From: CAYFYS01 sp965202905
GTDB taxonomy: Bacteria > Pseudomonadota > Alphaproteobacteria > MPNO01
Reading direction: 5' to 3'
Assembly (NCBI GenBank): GCA_965202905.1
Contig: OZ241868.1
Location: 1,550,001 to 1,614,000 of the forward strand
DNA length: 64,000 nt
Below are positions 8,728 to 16,225 of this stretch, piece after piece. Below the pieces are notes generated by a model. The model did no database searches. It was given only the letters and a program-made list of their open reading frames with translations, and had not been told where the DNA came from. A program made the position numbers and the translations under genes. The number at the start of each line of letters is the position of its first letter. Position 1 is the stretch's first letter.

Positions 8728-9082
8728 AGATGCGGTCCTCTTTCTCGACGACATCGTATTTCCTGAGCTTGAAGGTCCTGTCGGCGACCATCACGCCGGT
8801 CTCCAGATCGTACTCCCAGCCGTGCCACGGGCAGACGATATGCATCTCGTCGTGGTTGAACTGCATGCCCTGATAGGTCTTGTCCGGGGCGATGACCTCC
8901 TCAACCTTGGCCATCAGCAGCCCCTCGCAGGCCGGCCCGCCCTGGTGCGCGCACAGGTTCTGGTAGGCGTAGAGCTTACCCTTGACCCGGTAGACGCCGA
9001 TCTCGCTCGAGCCGTTGGGGACGATCTTGCGCTCCCCATCGGCAAGCTCGTCCGACCTGGCGATGAAGATTTCCTTTGCCAT
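8714..9082 (-). CDS. Rieske [2Fe-2S] ferredoxin-type protein
   Basis: 122 residues from ATG 9082. The cluster ligands are visible as NLCAHQGG (C44, H46) and IVCPWHGWEYD (C84, H87). The spacer between the pairs is about 38 residues, longer than in minimal Rieske ferredoxins, with an insert containing APDKTYQG. There is no oxygenase catalytic domain, so it would act as an electron carrier. No reductase or terminal oxygenase is adjacent, so the electron partner must be elsewhere, or the 109-residue protein and amidohydrolase form an unusual assembly. It follows the second ABC permease by 34 nt in the same operon. Confidence 0.88.
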   Translation of the reverse strand: MAKEIFIARSDELADGERKIVPNGSSEIGVYRVKGKLYAYQNLCAHQGGPACEGLLMAKVEEVIAPDKTYQGMQFNHDEMHIVCPWHGWEYDLETGVMVADRTFKLRKYDVVEKEDRIYVLA

Positions 9083-9116
9083 CCACTCACTCCCGCGCGG
9101 CCGGTTTTCGTCTCGT

Positions 9117-9959
9117 TCAGTTGGTAACCACCGACAGCCCCCGCGCCGCCGCGCCGCCCTGGTGCCGGTTCGCATGGCGCTGCAGCCGGGTCATGCCGAC
9201 ATTGGCCAAGGCAGCCAGCGCGAAGATGATCAGGATGATCGCATACATCTCCGCGATCCTGAATTGCTCGTAGTAGTTGCCCAGCCGGTATCCCAGCCCG
9301 CCGTCGGCGAATTTGAGCTCCGCCACCAGCACGCCGATCACGGTAATCGCCATGCCGAGCCTGAGCCCGGTGATCACCGGGTTGACCATCGCCGGGATGT
9401 AGATCTTCGTGACGGTATGCCAGCGGCCGAGGTTGAAGCTCTTGCCCACCTTGAGCAGCACCGGGTTGATCAGAATCATGCCGAGCGCGGTCGAGAACAC
9501 AACCGGAAAAAAGGCCGACAGCGCGCCCTTGGCCATCTTGGAGTCGATGCCGGTGCCGAAGATCAGGAACAGGATCGGCAGGAAGATGATCTTGGGCGTC
9601 GATCCGATGGCGTTCAGATAGGGGTCCAGCGCCTTGCGCAGCAGCGGGTTGACGCCCATCGAGATGCCCAGCGCGATGGCGATCGTCGAGCCCACGATGA
9701 AGCCCACGATGTGCTCGGCAAACGTGATGCCGAGGTCGCGGTAGAAATCCGCCGACATCACCTCGCTCCACACGGCGAACCCGATCTTCCACGACGACGG
9801 AATCACGTCCGAGTAGAGGATTTCGAGATTGCCGAGCAGCGACAGCGTCTCCCATGCCAGCAGCAAGGCGACGACGGTGACCAGCCGGATGCGCCCGACG
9901 GAAAGCCCGCGATCTGCCGCAAGCGCGGCGCTACCGCGGATCACACCGGCCTGAGCCAT
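9117..9959 (-). CDS. ABC transporter permease (SsuC/TauC/nitrate type)
   Basis: 280 residues, multiple hydrophobic helices (LVTVVALLLAWETLSLLG; HIVGFIVGSTIAIALGISMG) and the permease EAA-type loop with LLKVGKSFNLGRWHTVTKIYIPAMVNPVITGLRLG. This is a BPD_transp_1 inner-membrane subunit of the nitrate/sulfonate/taurine importer class. Its start overlaps the end of the other permease gene by 19 nt, so the two are translated together and probably form a heterodimeric channel served by the ATPase at 11757-12563. Confidence 0.9.
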   Translation of the reverse strand: MAQAGVIRGSAALAADRGLSVGRIRLVTVVALLLAWETLSLLGNLEILYSDVIPSSWKIGFAVWSEVMSADFYRDLGITFAEHIVGFIVGSTIAIALGISMGVNPLLRKALDPYLNAIGSTPKIIFLPILFLIFGTGIDSKMAKGALSAFFPVVFSTALGMILINPVLLKVGKSFNLGRWHTVTKIYIPAMVNPVITGLRLGMAITVIGVLVAELKFADGGLGYRLGNYYEQFRIAEMYAIILIIFALAALANVGMTRLQRHANRHQGGAAARGLSVVTN

Positions 9960-10693
9960 TTCTCGATCCTTCCGAAGCCCCAGTAGAAGACCACGCTCAC
10001 GATGATGACGGCGATGATGCTGGCATAAGTCCCCGGCGTGTCGAAACGGAAATACATCTCCGAGACGATCCGCCCCAGCCCGCCGAAATCGATCAGATAC
10101 TCGATCGCGACGATGTTGACGAGAGTGTACATCACCCCTATGCGGATGCCGGTGAAGATCGTCGGCACCGCCGAGGGAAGCTGGATCTTCCAGAACATCT
10201 CGCGCTCGGAGAGGTTGAAGCTGCGCCCGACATTGACCAGAGTCTCGGAGACGCCGAGCAGACCCTGCCGAGTCTGAATGATGATCGGGATCGAACCCGG
10301 GATGAAGCCCATCATGATGAGCGTCAGGTGGCTGCGCCCGAAGATCACCAGGAACAGCGGATAGAGCAGCACGGTCGGTGCGGCGAACGCGGCCGCGAGC
10401 CAGCCCTCGTAGGCGATGCCGAAGCGGCGGTTGCGGTAGAGGAAATAGCCGAACGGGATGCCGATCGCCAGTGCGATCGCCGTCGAGGCGGCGGTCATCC
10501 CGAGCGTCACCAGGAAGTTCCCGAAGAGGTCCATCTCCGCCTGGACCGGCGGGAAGGCGAGGATCGCATCCGACGGCCGCGGGACGACGAGCTCCATCAC
10601 CCAGCCGGCCGAGACGGCCAGCTCCAGGACCGCCGCCAGAGCGGCGACCCCGAGCAGTCCGACTACGGCCGGCGAACGGGCAAGCGCCGTCAT
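9941..10693 (-). CDS. ABC transporter permease (SsuC/TauC/nitrate type)
   Basis: 250 residues with about six membrane segments and the coupling loop LVNVGRSFNLSEREMFWKIQLPSAVPTIFTGIRIG. It is homologous to the adjacent permease but clearly distinct, which points to a heterodimer rather than a recent duplicate. It follows the substrate-binding protein gene by 27 nt. The length and fold match the aliphatic sulfonate/taurine/hydroxymethylpyrimidine permeases; the cargo cannot be deduced from this subunit. Confidence 0.9.
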   Translation of the reverse strand: MTALARSPAVVGLLGVAALAAVLELAVSAGWVMELVVPRPSDAILAFPPVQAEMDLFGNFLVTLGMTAASTAIALAIGIPFGYFLYRNRRFGIAYEGWLAAAFAAPTVLLYPLFLVIFGRSHLTLIMMGFIPGSIPIIIQTRQGLLGVSETLVNVGRSFNLSEREMFWKIQLPSAVPTIFTGIRIGVMYTLVNIVAIEYLIDFGGLGRIVSEMYFRFDTPGTYASIIAVIIVSVVFYWGFGRIEKWLRPV

Positions 10694-10720
10694 CCCGGCC
10701 CGCCGCCGCGACCGCGCGCG

Positions 10721-11686
10721 CTAGCTGGGCTTGTTGCCCATCGGATGGACCAGCTCGTGGAGCTGCGCCGGCGTCATGAGCGTTTTGATACGCTTGAATT
10801 TCAACGCCATTTCGTTGAGCTGGTCGATCTTGCCGATCGGCAGGTAGGTCGATTCGACCAGCGGCAGATGCTTGGGCGTGTCCTTGACGTCCTCGTAGTT
10901 CAGCTTCCAGCGCTTGGCGTAGGCGCGCTGCTGCTTCTCGCTGGTATAGGAGATCTGCTGCCCTTCGACCATGGCTGCCATCACCCGCCGGGCCACATCC
11001 CGGTTCTTCTCCAGCCAGTTCGAGTTCGCCGCGATCACCCGGATGGTCACGCCGTTGAGCCCGGCCGCCTGGGCGCCGGTGCCGATGATGCGAATCTTCT
11101 TTTCACGCAGCAGGTTGCTGTTGAGCGGGAAGACCGACCAGCCCGACGCCACCTGGCCGGACATGATCTGGGTCCGCGAGCCCGACGGCCCGCCGACCGA
11201 GACCAGCTTGGCCGACAGGTCGAGCGCGTCCTTGAGAAACAGAGCCGTCAGGTGGGTGGTCGACCCCGGCCGCGAATAGACCAGCTCCTTGCCGCCGTTG
11301 AGATCCTGGAACTTCTTGATCGGGCTGTCGGATTTGACGTACCAGTAGAGGTCGCCGGTGCCCCGCTTGGTCGAACCCAGGATGCGCACCGGCGCGCCCT
11401 TGGCGTAGGCCGCCATCGCCGCCAGCACGCCGACCCCGAAGGCGATGTCCTGGCTGCCGGTGATGATGGTTTGCAAGGTCGCCGCGCCGCCGGAGCCGAA
11501 GATCACGTCGACATCGAGACCCATACGGTCGAAGACGCCGTTCTCCTTGGCCGAGAACACGTGTTCCATCTCGAAAACGACCTTGGTGCTGTTGATAAAC
11601 CGCACCTTGTCGGCCGCCGCGGCCGGACCGGCCGCGAGCAGCGCCGCAGCGCCGGCCGTCAGCAGTGATTTCATCACTTTGGACAT
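10721..11686 (-). CDS. ABC transporter periplasmic substrate-binding protein (NMT1/SsuA type)
   Basis: 321 residues with a Sec signal peptide (MSKVMKSLLTAGAAALLAAG, cleavage after about AAAA at residue 24). The mature protein has the NMT1/THI5/SsuA fold: NGVFDRMGLDVDVIFGSGGA, the QTIITGSQDIAFG segment near residue 85, and VYSRPGSTTHLTALFLK. It would deliver an anionic or heterocyclic solute to the two permeases. Context suggests an aromatic or carboxylic compound for the downstream hydrolase/lyase set, but the ligand is unknown. Confidence 0.88.
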   Translation of the reverse strand: MSKVMKSLLTAGAAALLAAGPAAAADKVRFINSTKVVFEMEHVFSAKENGVFDRMGLDVDVIFGSGGAATLQTIITGSQDIAFGVGVLAAMAAYAKGAPVRILGSTKRGTGDLYWYVKSDSPIKKFQDLNGGKELVYSRPGSTTHLTALFLKDALDLSAKLVSVGGPSGSRTQIMSGQVASGWSVFPLNSNLLREKKIRIIGTGAQAAGLNGVTIRVIAANSNWLEKNRDVARRVMAAMVEGQQISYTSEKQQRAYAKRWKLNYEDVKDTPKHLPLVESTYLPIGKIDQLNEMALKFKRIKTLMTPAQLHELVHPMGNKPS

Positions 11687-11756
11687 CCTTGCCTCCAGAT
11701 TATTTCGGGTTGTCGATCGATCCTACGCGCGAATTCCGTTTCGGTCGATGCCTCGC

Positions 11757-12563
11757 TTATCCGGCGGCCAGCGCCGCCTCGGACTCGATCATGCCGCGCG
11801 AGGCCTCCTCGCGCAGCAGCGACCAGAGCTGGCCGACATAGTGGCCGAACTCCGGTGTGGCGATCACCTCGGACGAGCGCGGCCGCGGCAGATCGACCGT
11901 GATCTCTTCCTTGATCCGGCCCGGCCGGAAGGACATCACGACCACCCGGTCCGAAAGCTGGACCGCCTCGGTGATGTTGTGGGTGATCAGCAGCATGGTC
12001 TGGTTGAGCGCGGCCCAGATCTCCAGCATCTTGTCGCCCAGCAACATCCGGGTCTGTTCGTCGAGCGCGCCGAACGGCTCGTCCAGCAGCATGATCCGCG
12101 GCTCGTAGGCCAACGTGCGCGCGACTGCGGTACGCTGCTTCATCCCACCCGAGAGCTGGGCCGGGTAGTGGTTCTCGAAGCCCTCCAGCCCGACCAGCCG
12201 GACGAAGCTGCGCGCCCTCTCCTCGCGCTCGGGCTTGGACATGCCCTGGACCTCCAGCGGGAAGGCGACGTTGTCGAGCGTCGTCCGCCACGGGAAGGTC
12301 GATTCCTCCTGAAACACCACGCCCACATCGCGATGGGCGCCATCGACCCGATGGCCGTCGATCAGGACCGTGCCCTCCTGGCCGTCGACCAGTCCGCCGA
12401 CGATGTTGAACAGGGTCGACTTGCCGCAGCCGCTGGGACCGATCACCGAGACGAACGCGCCCTCGGCCACATTCAGCGTCACGCCGTCCAGCGCCTTGAC
12501 CGGGTTCTCCCCGTCCGGGTCGTAGGTCATCGAGACCCCGGCGATCTCCAGGATGTTTGCCAT
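11757..12563 (-). CDS. ABC transporter ATP-binding protein (SsuB/TauB type)
   Basis: 268 residues, ATG 12563. Walker A IGPSGCGKST (41-50), Q-loop FQEESTFPW, ABC signature LSGGMKQR, Walker B RIMLLDEPFGALDEQTR, and the switch His in LLITHNITEA. It is the first gene of the nine-gene minus-strand operon; a 70-nt gap separates it from the binding protein gene. A 67-bp repeat with an internal dyad lies 21 nt upstream of its start and may carry the promoter or operator. Confidence 0.93.
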   Translation of the reverse strand: MANILEIAGVSMTYDPDGENPVKALDGVTLNVAEGAFVSVIGPSGCGKSTLFNIVGGLVDGQEGTVLIDGHRVDGAHRDVGVVFQEESTFPWRTTLDNVAFPLEVQGMSKPEREERARSFVRLVGLEGFENHYPAQLSGGMKQRTAVARTLAYEPRIMLLDEPFGALDEQTRMLLGDKMLEIWAALNQTMLLITHNITEAVQLSDRVVVMSFRPGRIKEEITVDLPRPRSSEVIATPEFGHYVGQLWSLLREEASRGMIESEAALAAG

Positions 12564-12583
12564 TCGCCTTGTCCGCTTGGCGC

Positions 12584-12650
12584 GCCGTGCAGCCGGCCGC
12601 GAGCCGTGGGATCATAGTCCCGCGCGCCGCGCGCCGGTGTCAACCGGGAC
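12584..12650. repeat. 67-bp direct repeat, copy A
   Basis: A 67-bp block that aligns without gaps to 13405-13471 with about nine mismatches. It starts with GCCGTGCAGCCGGCCGCG and ends GTCAACCGGGAC. In the middle is an imperfect dyad GGGATCATAGTCCC. It lies just upstream of the ABC ATPase start (minus strand) and forms the right-hand copy relative to that operon; together the copies bracket a decayed lipoprotein gene. Confidence 0.8.
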
Positions 12651-12676
12651 GGCCGGGCGCGAGTGTCCGGGGCATC

Positions 12677-13355
12677 TCAGCCGCCGGCGACCCCCCGGTT
12701 GTACCCGGGCGGAACGATCTTCATCCCCTTGAGGAAGGATTCCGCGTCATCGAGGGAGCGTCGGCCGGAGCAGTCGCGGAGCCGGACGGCCGTGTCGCAG
12801 GTCTCGTCGGTGACGTGGCTGTGCAGCTTCGCGGCGTCGCTGAGAAACTCCACAAACGCGAAGAGGCAGGTCCTGTCGGCGTCGCGGCTTCGAACCAGAT
12901 GCACCCACCCGCCATACGCCCCGTGGGCGTGGACCCGGCGCGACTCCACATAATCGAACGTCTGGCCGCTGTTCTGGTAGAACTTGGCGACTTGGTTCTT
13001 CGACGCGGTCGGATCGTTGAAATGCAGCGTCGCGCGCAGGTTATAGCAGGTTATATATGCCCTTGATTGTGTGTTCGAGAAAGAGCCAGCCGCGCCCGTC
13101 GTCGAACCTCGCCTTTTGCTCGACCAACGCATTGTCGCGGCGGCGCTATTCGGCCTTGGCCACCATGACCCCTTCCAGATCGACGATGTTCACCACGAGC
13201 TCGCGCGGTTCGATGCTCCTCCAAGCGGTCTGCTGGATGGGTGCCCCGCCGATGGTCTTGCCGACGCTCCCGCCGTTCGGCCCCGGCTCCGGCGCGCACG
13301 CCGCCAGCGTCGCCGCCGACACGGCCGCTACCAGACAACGATGCAGAACGTTCAT
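12677..13355 (-). pseudogene. Decayed lipoprotein gene (nonsense codon plus 10-bp tandem duplication)
   Basis: ATG at 13355 begins a lipoprotein signal with lipobox SAATLAAC (Cys ~20). The frame hits TAG at 13146-13148 after 69 codons, but continues beyond it with protein-like sequence (ALVEQKARFDDGRGWLFLEH) to 13056, where a perfect 10-bp tandem repeat (13036-13045 and 13046-13055) shifts the frame. Removing one copy gives GIYNLRATLHFNDPTASKN and runs open to the TGA at 12677, so the ancestral product would be about 222 residues. The C-terminal part is soluble, with several Cys. Family not recognised. The 3' portion alone could look like a separate small gene, but its start region is inside the duplicated frame. 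Divergent from the oxidase gene at 13512. Confidence 0.75.
13036..13055. repeat. 10-bp perfect tandem duplication inside the lipoprotein pseudogene
   Basis: Two adjacent copies of GCAGGTTATA. Ten is not a multiple of three, so the duplication shifts the reading frame of the minus-strand gene; deletion of one copy rejoins the two frames exactly. Confidence 0.95.
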
Positions 13356-13404
13356 AGTCTCCGTCTCCCCGCTAACCAATGACGATTGCCGGTCCGTCCG
13401 GCAG

Positions 13405-13471
13405 GCCGTGCAGCCGGCCGCGCGGTGTGGGATCATGGTCCCGCGCCGCCAGCGCCAGCGTCAACCGGGAC
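13405..13471. repeat. 67-bp direct repeat, copy B
   Basis: Gap-free match to 12584-12650 in the same orientation. The central dyad is better preserved here: GGGATCATGGTCCC is a 12-of-14 palindrome. It ends 40 nt before the ATG of the alpha-hydroxyacid oxidase at 13512, whereas copy A precedes the divergent ABC operon, so both copies sit in promoter-proximal DNA. Confidence 0.8.
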
Positions 13472-13511
13472 ACCGTACAAACGCTCCAAATCCCGCGCCG
13501 GGAGGCCGACC

Positions 13512-14588
13512 ATGACCGACGATTTTCTGACCACCCACGAGATCGTCCGGGCCGCGCGCAGCCGCGCGAGCCAGCCGGTGTGGAGCTACATCACCGGGGC
13601 CGCGGAGACCGAGACCACCATGCGGCGCAACCGCCACGAGCTCGACCGCATCGCCTTCCGGCCGCGGGTGCTGCGCGACGTGTCCAAAATCGACCCCTCG
13701 ACGAGGCTCCTGGGCCACCGGCTGCGCATCCCGGTGCTGCTGGCTCCGATCGGCTCGCTGCAGTCGATCACCGAGGGTGGCGGGGTCGCGGTCGCCAAGG
13801 CCGCCGCCGAGTTCGGCACCATCAACCTGGTCAGCACCGTCACCCAGCCGAGCCTCGAAGAGATCGCCGCGGCGACCGAAACGGCAAAGATCTTCCAGAT
13901 CTACATCCGCGGCGACGACCGGTGGATCCGCGATCTGATCGACCGCGCCAAGGCGGCCGGCTACGCCGCGCTCGCGCTCACCGTGGACTCCGCCTATTAC
14001 GGCCGGCGCGAGCGCCAACTCCTGTCCCGCTGGCTGCCGCCCTCAGTGCGCGCCCAGACCGGGCGGGAATGGCAGACCACGATCACCTGGGAGACGATGG
14101 CGATGATGAAGGACCACGGCGGGCTGCCCTTCATCCTCAAGGGCGTCCAGACCGCCGAGGATGCGGCGCTCGCGCTCGAACACGGCGTCGACGCGATCTA
14201 TGTGAGCAACCACGGCGGGCGCCAGCTCGACCACGGCCAGGCCGCCATCGACATCCTGCGCGAGGTGGTCGACGCGGTCGAAGGCCGCGCGCCGGTGCTG
14301 GTCGATTCCGGCTTCATGCGCGGCACGGACATCGTCAAGGCGATCGCGATGGGCGCCAGCGCGGTCGCCATCGGCCGTCTCCAGGCCTGGGCGCTTGCGG
14401 CCGGCGGCGCCCCGGCGCTGGTCCGCGCGCTGGAGATCCTGGAGGCCGAGATCGTCAACGCCATGGGTCTCCTGGGCGTCACGGCGCTGGACCAGCTCGA
14501 TCCCGGCTACCTCGCCCCCGCCCCGGCCGTCACCGCCGCCCACGAGCTCGGCGCGCTGCCGTTCCTGGACGACGATTTCCGGTTCTGA
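13512..14588 (+). CDS. FMN-dependent alpha-hydroxyacid oxidase/dehydrogenase
   Basis: 358 residues from ATG 13512, preceded by GGAGGCCGACC. It follows the glycolate oxidase/L-lactate dehydrogenase/mandelate dehydrogenase fold: active-site Tyr in WSYITGAAETETT, FMN contacts LLAPIGSLQ, the catalytic His and substrate Arg in YVSNHGGRQLDHG, the phosphate site LVDSGFMRG, and MGASAVAIGR. It should oxidise a 2-hydroxy acid to the 2-oxo acid using FMN. A paralogue lies at 18035-19174 next to a ThDP decarboxylase-like gene. Substrate unknown. An upstream in-frame extension to 13386 is rejected because it runs through the 67-bp repeat. Confidence 0.9.
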   Translation: MTDDFLTTHEIVRAARSRASQPVWSYITGAAETETTMRRNRHELDRIAFRPRVLRDVSKIDPSTRLLGHRLRIPVLLAPIGSLQSITEGGGVAVAKAAAEFGTINLVSTVTQPSLEEIAAATETAKIFQIYIRGDDRWIRDLIDRAKAAGYAALALTVDSAYYGRRERQLLSRWLPPSVRAQTGREWQTTITWETMAMMKDHGGLPFILKGVQTAEDAALALEHGVDAIYVSNHGGRQLDHGQAAIDILREVVDAVEGRAPVLVDSGFMRGTDIVKAIAMGASAVAIGRLQAWALAAGGAPALVRALEILEAEIVNAMGLLGVTALDQLDPGYLAPAPAVTAAHELGALPFLDDDFRF

Positions 14589-14685
14589 GCCGCTTCAGAC
14601 CGGCGCGGCACTGACCAGGACAGCGATGAAGACCGGCCGGGCGGGCCATCGTGACCGGTGACCGCGCGGCGGATCGGCTGCACTA

Positions 14686-15693
14686 TCACGACGGCCCGTC
14701 CTTGACGATCCGGTTGCGCAGGACGCCGATCCCCTCGATTTCGAGCTCGACCACATCGCCCGGCTCCAGGTAGCGCTCGATCTCCAGCCCGCAGCCGCCG
14801 CCGACGGTGCCCGAGCCGATGAACTCGCCGGCATGCAGGGTCTCGGACTGCGAGACATGGGCGATCACGTCCTCGAAGCGCCAGTGCATCGAGGACGAGT
14901 TGCCGCGGCCGCGCTCCTCGCCGTTGACCCGGACGACCATGGTGAGGTTGTAGGGTTCGATCGCATCGGCGGTGACGATGCAGGGGCCGATGACGTTGCC
15001 GGTATCGAAATCCTTGCCCTTGGCAGGGCCAAGCTGGCCCTGCATCTCGACCACCTGGGCATCGCGCGCGCTGATGTCGTTGAAGATCGAATAGCCGAAG
15101 ATGTGCCGGCCCGCCCGGTCGCGCGCAATGTCCCTGCCCGGCCGGCCGATGAAACAGCCGAACTCGAGCTCGTAGTCCAGCACGTTGGCGAAGCCGGGCC
15201 AGAGCACGTCGTCCTCCGGGCCGATGACCGAGAACCGGTTGCCCTTGTAGTAGATCGGCTGCCGGTACCAGACCTCCGGAATGCGGAACAGGCCTTTGCG
15301 CTCGAACTCCGCAAGCGCGGCCTCGGGGTCGGGTTCCTGAGCCGCGCGCAGCTTGCGGGAGACGGTGTAGGCGCGAATCAGGTGCTCTTCGAAGCACAGG
15401 CCGTCGCGGATCTGCGGCGGGACCGGCACCGGGCTCGCAAGCCGCACCGAAGCCGCATCGAGGACGAACGGCGCGCCCGCGCCTTCGGCGGCCTCGACCA
15501 CAAGCCGCGCGGTCTCCAGCGCCGCCTCGCCCGCCTCGATCAGCGCCAGCATCGACGCGAACGCCGGCCCGCCCGCGCCCAGCAGCGCCACGTCCGCTGC
15601 GCGAAGGTCGACGATTTTGTCGTCAGCCCCGGTGAGCGCGCCCAGACGAAGCCGATCCTCGTCCCCCCGGACAGCAAAAGTTACCAACTTCAT
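14686..15693 (-). CDS. Fumarylacetoacetate-hydrolase-fold protein
   Basis: 335 residues from ATG 15693; an upstream ATG at 15762 lacks support. The FAH C-terminal domain shows the metal acids in VLDYELEFGCFIG and FNDISARD, and the terminal GIGVLRNRIVK strand. Members hydrolyse or decarboxylate acylpyruvates, 2-oxohepta-3-ene-dioates or act as hydratases in aromatic meta-cleavage. It is convergent with the hydroxyacid oxidase and downstream of the VOC gene on the same strand; a second FAH protein is at 19371-20375. Confidence 0.87.
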   Translation of the reverse strand: MKLVTFAVRGDEDRLRLGALTGADDKIVDLRAADVALLGAGGPAFASMLALIEAGEAALETARLVVEAAEGAGAPFVLDAASVRLASPVPVPPQIRDGLCFEEHLIRAYTVSRKLRAAQEPDPEAALAEFERKGLFRIPEVWYRQPIYYKGNRFSVIGPEDDVLWPGFANVLDYELEFGCFIGRPGRDIARDRAGRHIFGYSIFNDISARDAQVVEMQGQLGPAKGKDFDTGNVIGPCIVTADAIEPYNLTMVVRVNGEERGRGNSSSMHWRFEDVIAHVSQSETLHAGEFIGSGTVGGGCGLEIERYLEPGDVVELEIEGIGVLRNRIVKDGPS

Positions 15694-15806
15694 CGACCGG
15701 CTCTCCCATTCGCCATTCCAGGCCGGATCCGCCCGACGCCGAACCGGGCTGGCATCAGGCATCGCACCGGAGTTCGCCGGATACGATCATGGGAAAGTTC
15801 GGCCAT

Positions 15807-16196
15807 TCAGGTCCCGCCGCACCGCGCCTTTTCGACCTCCATGGACCGTTTGCCGGTGGACAGGTCGAAGCGGTTGCCGTCGGGGTCGTGCGCGGCGTGC
15901 TCGACGAACGGGCGGTCGGGACCGGGGTTTCCGGCGCGCGGATCGTAGGGTGTCTGTCCGGCGGCGATCATCTTCCCGTAGACCGCATGCTGCTCGTCGG
16001 GGTCCAGCGTGAACCCGAAATGATCGAGGCCCGGACCCTGGTCGGCCAGGTTGTCCCGATGGATCAGGGCGACATCCATGTACCCGTCATCGCCCCGGCT
16101 GCGCCCGGTGACCTCCATGCCGTAGATGTCGGCATAGAACGCGGCCAGCCGCTCCGGGTCCGGCGAGACGATCGCGAGATGCCGGATCTTTGCCAT
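15807..16196 (-). CDS. VOC/glyoxalase-fold protein
   Basis: 129 residues from ATG 16196. It opens with the paired beta-alpha-beta-beta-beta motif HLAIVSPDPERLAAFYADIYG, has GLDHFGFTLD in the middle and HDPDGNRFDL near the end, which supply the metal His/Glu positions of the vicinal oxygen chelate fold. It could be a glyoxalase, isomerase or extradiol-type enzyme. It lies 29 nt after the ThDP enzyme gene on the same strand, so it is probably in that operon. Confidence 0.82.
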   Translation of the reverse strand: MAKIRHLAIVSPDPERLAAFYADIYGMEVTGRSRGDDGYMDVALIHRDNLADQGPGLDHFGFTLDPDEQHAVYGKMIAAGQTPYDPRAGNPGPDRPFVEHAAHDPDGNRFDLSTGKRSMEVEKARCGGT

Positions 16197-16225
16197 GCCG
16201 GGCGCCGCCTTCGGTCGAAAGCGCT

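Noticed and set aside
4993..8766. Very long plus-strand ORF opposite the enzyme genes
   Set aside because: It lies fully antisense to four well-supported genes, and its translation is low-complexity Arg/Gly/Asp/His-rich, typical of the shadow frame in GC-rich DNA.
8714..9082. Rieske protein as part of a ring-hydroxylating oxygenase
   Set aside because: No catalytic non-heme iron domain or oxygenase subunit gene is adjacent, and the protein is only 122 residues.
12677..13132. 151-codon minus ORF as an independent gene
   Set aside because: Its 5' part includes the duplicated 10 bp; after removal it continues from the lipoprotein frame, so it is the 3' half of one decayed gene.
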